From Limenecus sp048360435 (GTDB taxonomy: Bacteria > Cyanobacteriota > Vampirovibrionia > Gastranaerophilales > Gastranaerophilaceae): a stretch of 64,000 nucleotides of DNA. The stretch lies in contig DBGCOP010000009.1 of NCBI GenBank assembly GCA_048360435.1, positions 62,001 through 126,000 of the forward strand, in the 5' to 3' direction. The notes below the pieces were generated by a model that ran no database searches, was not told the origin of the DNA, and worked only from the letters and a program-made list of their open reading frames with translations. A program made the translations under genes and the position numbers. Below are positions 62,792-64,000 of the stretch, in pieces (the stretch's first letter is position 1; every line of letters starts with the position of its first letter).

Positions 62792-64000
62792 ATGAAAGAA
62801 CTGTTTAATGAATATGTAAAAAGCATTGAAACATACATAATGTTCCGAATAAAACAACAAGCTGCAAAACTCGCACCGGAACTCGAAGCAAAAGGCAGGA
62901 AACCGATTGCACTTGCTATGGGTGCACCTGTGGCAAAACCGCCTCAATTTGTCTATGATGAACTTGCAAAAGCACTTCAAGAACCTCAAATTCATACATA
63001 TTCTACACCAAAAGGAGAAACATATTATCTTGAAGCTATTGCAAAAAGGATGAAGAACCGCTTTGGTGTTGAACTCAATCCTTCAACGGAAATATTCTCA
63101 CTAATTGGATCAAAAGAAGGCATTGCAAACTTTATCAGAGCACTCATAAACCCGACAACAGTGGAAAAAGATAAAGATATTATTCTTGTCCCGGATCCCG
63201 GATATGCTTCATACACACAAATGATAAAAACCAACGGTGGAATAAGCTACCCTGTTTCTTTAAATAAAGAAAACAGTTACATGCCGGATATGTACAAAGT
63301 ATGGGAAGAAATGAAGCAAAAAGGCTTTGATGAAAAGAAAGTTAAAGCATTAATGATAAATTACCCGTCAAATCCCCTTGGTGCAACATGCACAAAAGAA
63401 TACTTAAAACATGTTGTTGATTTTTGCAAACAAAAACAAATATGGTTGATAAGCGATGCTGCATATTGTGATTTATATTTTGATGAAGAACACAAACCGC
63501 ATAGCATTTTGGAAATAGAAGGTGCGAAAGACGTAGCTGTCGAATTTTTCAGTTTTTCTAAACCATACTCAATGACGGGCTGGAGACTTGGTTGGATATG
63601 CGGAAACGCTGATGCAGTAGGAGCATTCGGAAAATTAAAATCAACAATAGACACAGGTCTTTTTAAAGCACTTCAAAAAGCAGCCTCAATGGTTATTAAC
63701 TCGAAAGAGGGCGATGAATATATAAAAGAAGCAAACAAAAACTTTAAAAGAAAACAGTCTATTGTTATTAACGGATTCAAAGAACTCGGTTGGAATATAC
63801 AGGATTCTGATATTCCGAATGCAACTTTCTATATCTGGCTTCCCATACCGCCAAAATACAAGACATCAAAAGAATTTACAGATGACCTGCTTGAAAAATC
63901 AGGAATAGTTGTTGTACCAGGAAATGGTTTTGGTGAAAACGGAGAAGGCTTTTTCAGAATATCTGCCGTAGCAACAGATGAACAGCTCCGGGAAGTAATT
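62792..64000 (+). CDS. PLP-dependent aminotransferase, LL-diaminopimelate-aminotransferase-like, cut by window end
   Basis: 403 codons without stop reach the window edge. Class I/II fold: ALAMGAPVAKPP, STPKGE, DPGYASYTQM, NYPSNPLGATC, SDAAYCDLYF and the Lys loop FSFSKPYSMTGWRLGW are all conserved. DapL or a related aspartate-family aminotransferase is likely; the specific substrate is not readable. Nearly complete, since 400 residues is the usual length. Confidence 0.85.
   Translation, partial: MKELFNEYVKSIETYIMFRIKQQAAKLAPELEAKGRKPIALAMGAPVAKPPQFVYDELAKALQEPQIHTYSTPKGETYYLEAIAKRMKNRFGVELNPSTEIFSLIGSKEGIANFIRALINPTTVEKDKDIILVPDPGYASYTQMIKTNGGISYPVSLNKENSYMPDMYKVWEEMKQKGFDEKKVKALMINYPSNPLGATCTKEYLKHVVDFCKQKQIWLISDAAYCDLYFDEEHKPHSILEIEGAKDVAVEFFSFSKPYSMTGWRLGWICGNADAVGAFGKLKSTIDTGLFKALQKAASMVINSKEGDEYIKEANKNFKRKQSIVINGFKELGWNIQDSDIPNATFYIWLPIPPKYKTSKEFTDDLLEKSGIVVVPGNGFGENGEGFFRISAVATDEQLREVI

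Overview
The window is AT-rich (about one third G+C by eye), densely packed and almost entirely chromosomal in character. The best fit is an uncultured, anaerobic, diderm gut bacterium of the non-photosynthetic cyanobacterial sister lineage (Melainabacteria / Vampirovibrionia, order Gastranaerophilales). This is inference. It rests on the lineage-style small proteins beginning MGMA(A/T)SQ, an anaerobic metabolism (class III ribonucleotide reductase, hybrid-cluster protein, the HydF hydrogenase maturase), outer-membrane functions (autotransporter, TolC-type channel, MCE protein, dTDP-rhamnose sugars) and many lineage-restricted membrane proteins. There is no photosynthesis gene, prophage, insertion sequence or CRISPR array.

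Layout. 1-2.9 kb: end of a riboflavin operon (ribE, ribBA) with an acetyltransferase. 2.9-4.9 kb: an unknown membrane protein on the minus strand whose upstream region holds a possible leader peptide and attenuator. 4.9-5.9 kb: ilvC. 6.1-10.4 kb: a six-gene cluster of unknown function with three paralogues that share N- and C-terminal modules but differ in the middle. 10.4-14.7 kb: periplasmic HtrA-type protease, two small HTH regulators and three glycosyltransferases. 14.7-22.7 kb: housekeeping and metabolism (GlcD-type oxidase, CutA, an HExxH protein, an MCE protein, upp, pgeF, a SEC-C protein, family-4 uracil-DNA glycosylase, MATE exporter). 22.8-27.4 kb: rfbCBDA dTDP-rhamnose operon continuing into an ArsP_2-type permease. 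27.4-30.3 kb: a secreted 21-residue-repeat protein, an HExxH membrane protein and a TolC-like channel behind a tandem palindromic operator.

30.3-40.4 kb: PHP phosphoesterase, helical-repeat protein, hcp, tRNA-Arg(CCT), a secreted protein, a zinc dehydrogenase, an alpha-oxoamine synthase, and nrdDG controlled by a cobalamin riboswitch. 40.5-43.7 kb: a large autotransporter with Pmp-like repeats. 43.8-44.2 kb: tRNA-Arg(TCT) and tRNA-Ser(TGA). 44.3-50.3 kb: acetyltransferase, methyltransferase, amino-acid permease and a three-gene operon of unknown membrane proteins. 50.6-52.5 kb: ftsZ, rpsT and a probable rpoZ. 52.6-58.3 kb: a beta-lactamase-fold hydrolase lacking the deacylating Glu, a divergent GGDEF protein, a stand-alone OLD-type TOPRIM protein, and a convergent pair of predicted proteases (papain-like and subtilisin-like). 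58.4-64 kb: a co-directional run (dehydrogenase, flippase-like protein, hydF, a duplicated small protein, folE2, an aminotransferase cut by the window end).

The least explained parts are the 6.1-10.4 kb cluster, whose conserved-ends/variable-middle layout recalls flagellin-like secreted structural proteins, the 47.5-50.3 kb membrane-protein operon, and the 54.9-58.3 kb TOPRIM/protease block. Regulatory sequence is unusually rich: several perfect inverted repeats lie just upstream of genes, and two genes (14700, 17316) have a perfect -10 box exactly six bases before the ATG, which suggests leaderless transcripts. All functional calls come from motif reading by eye, without database searches.
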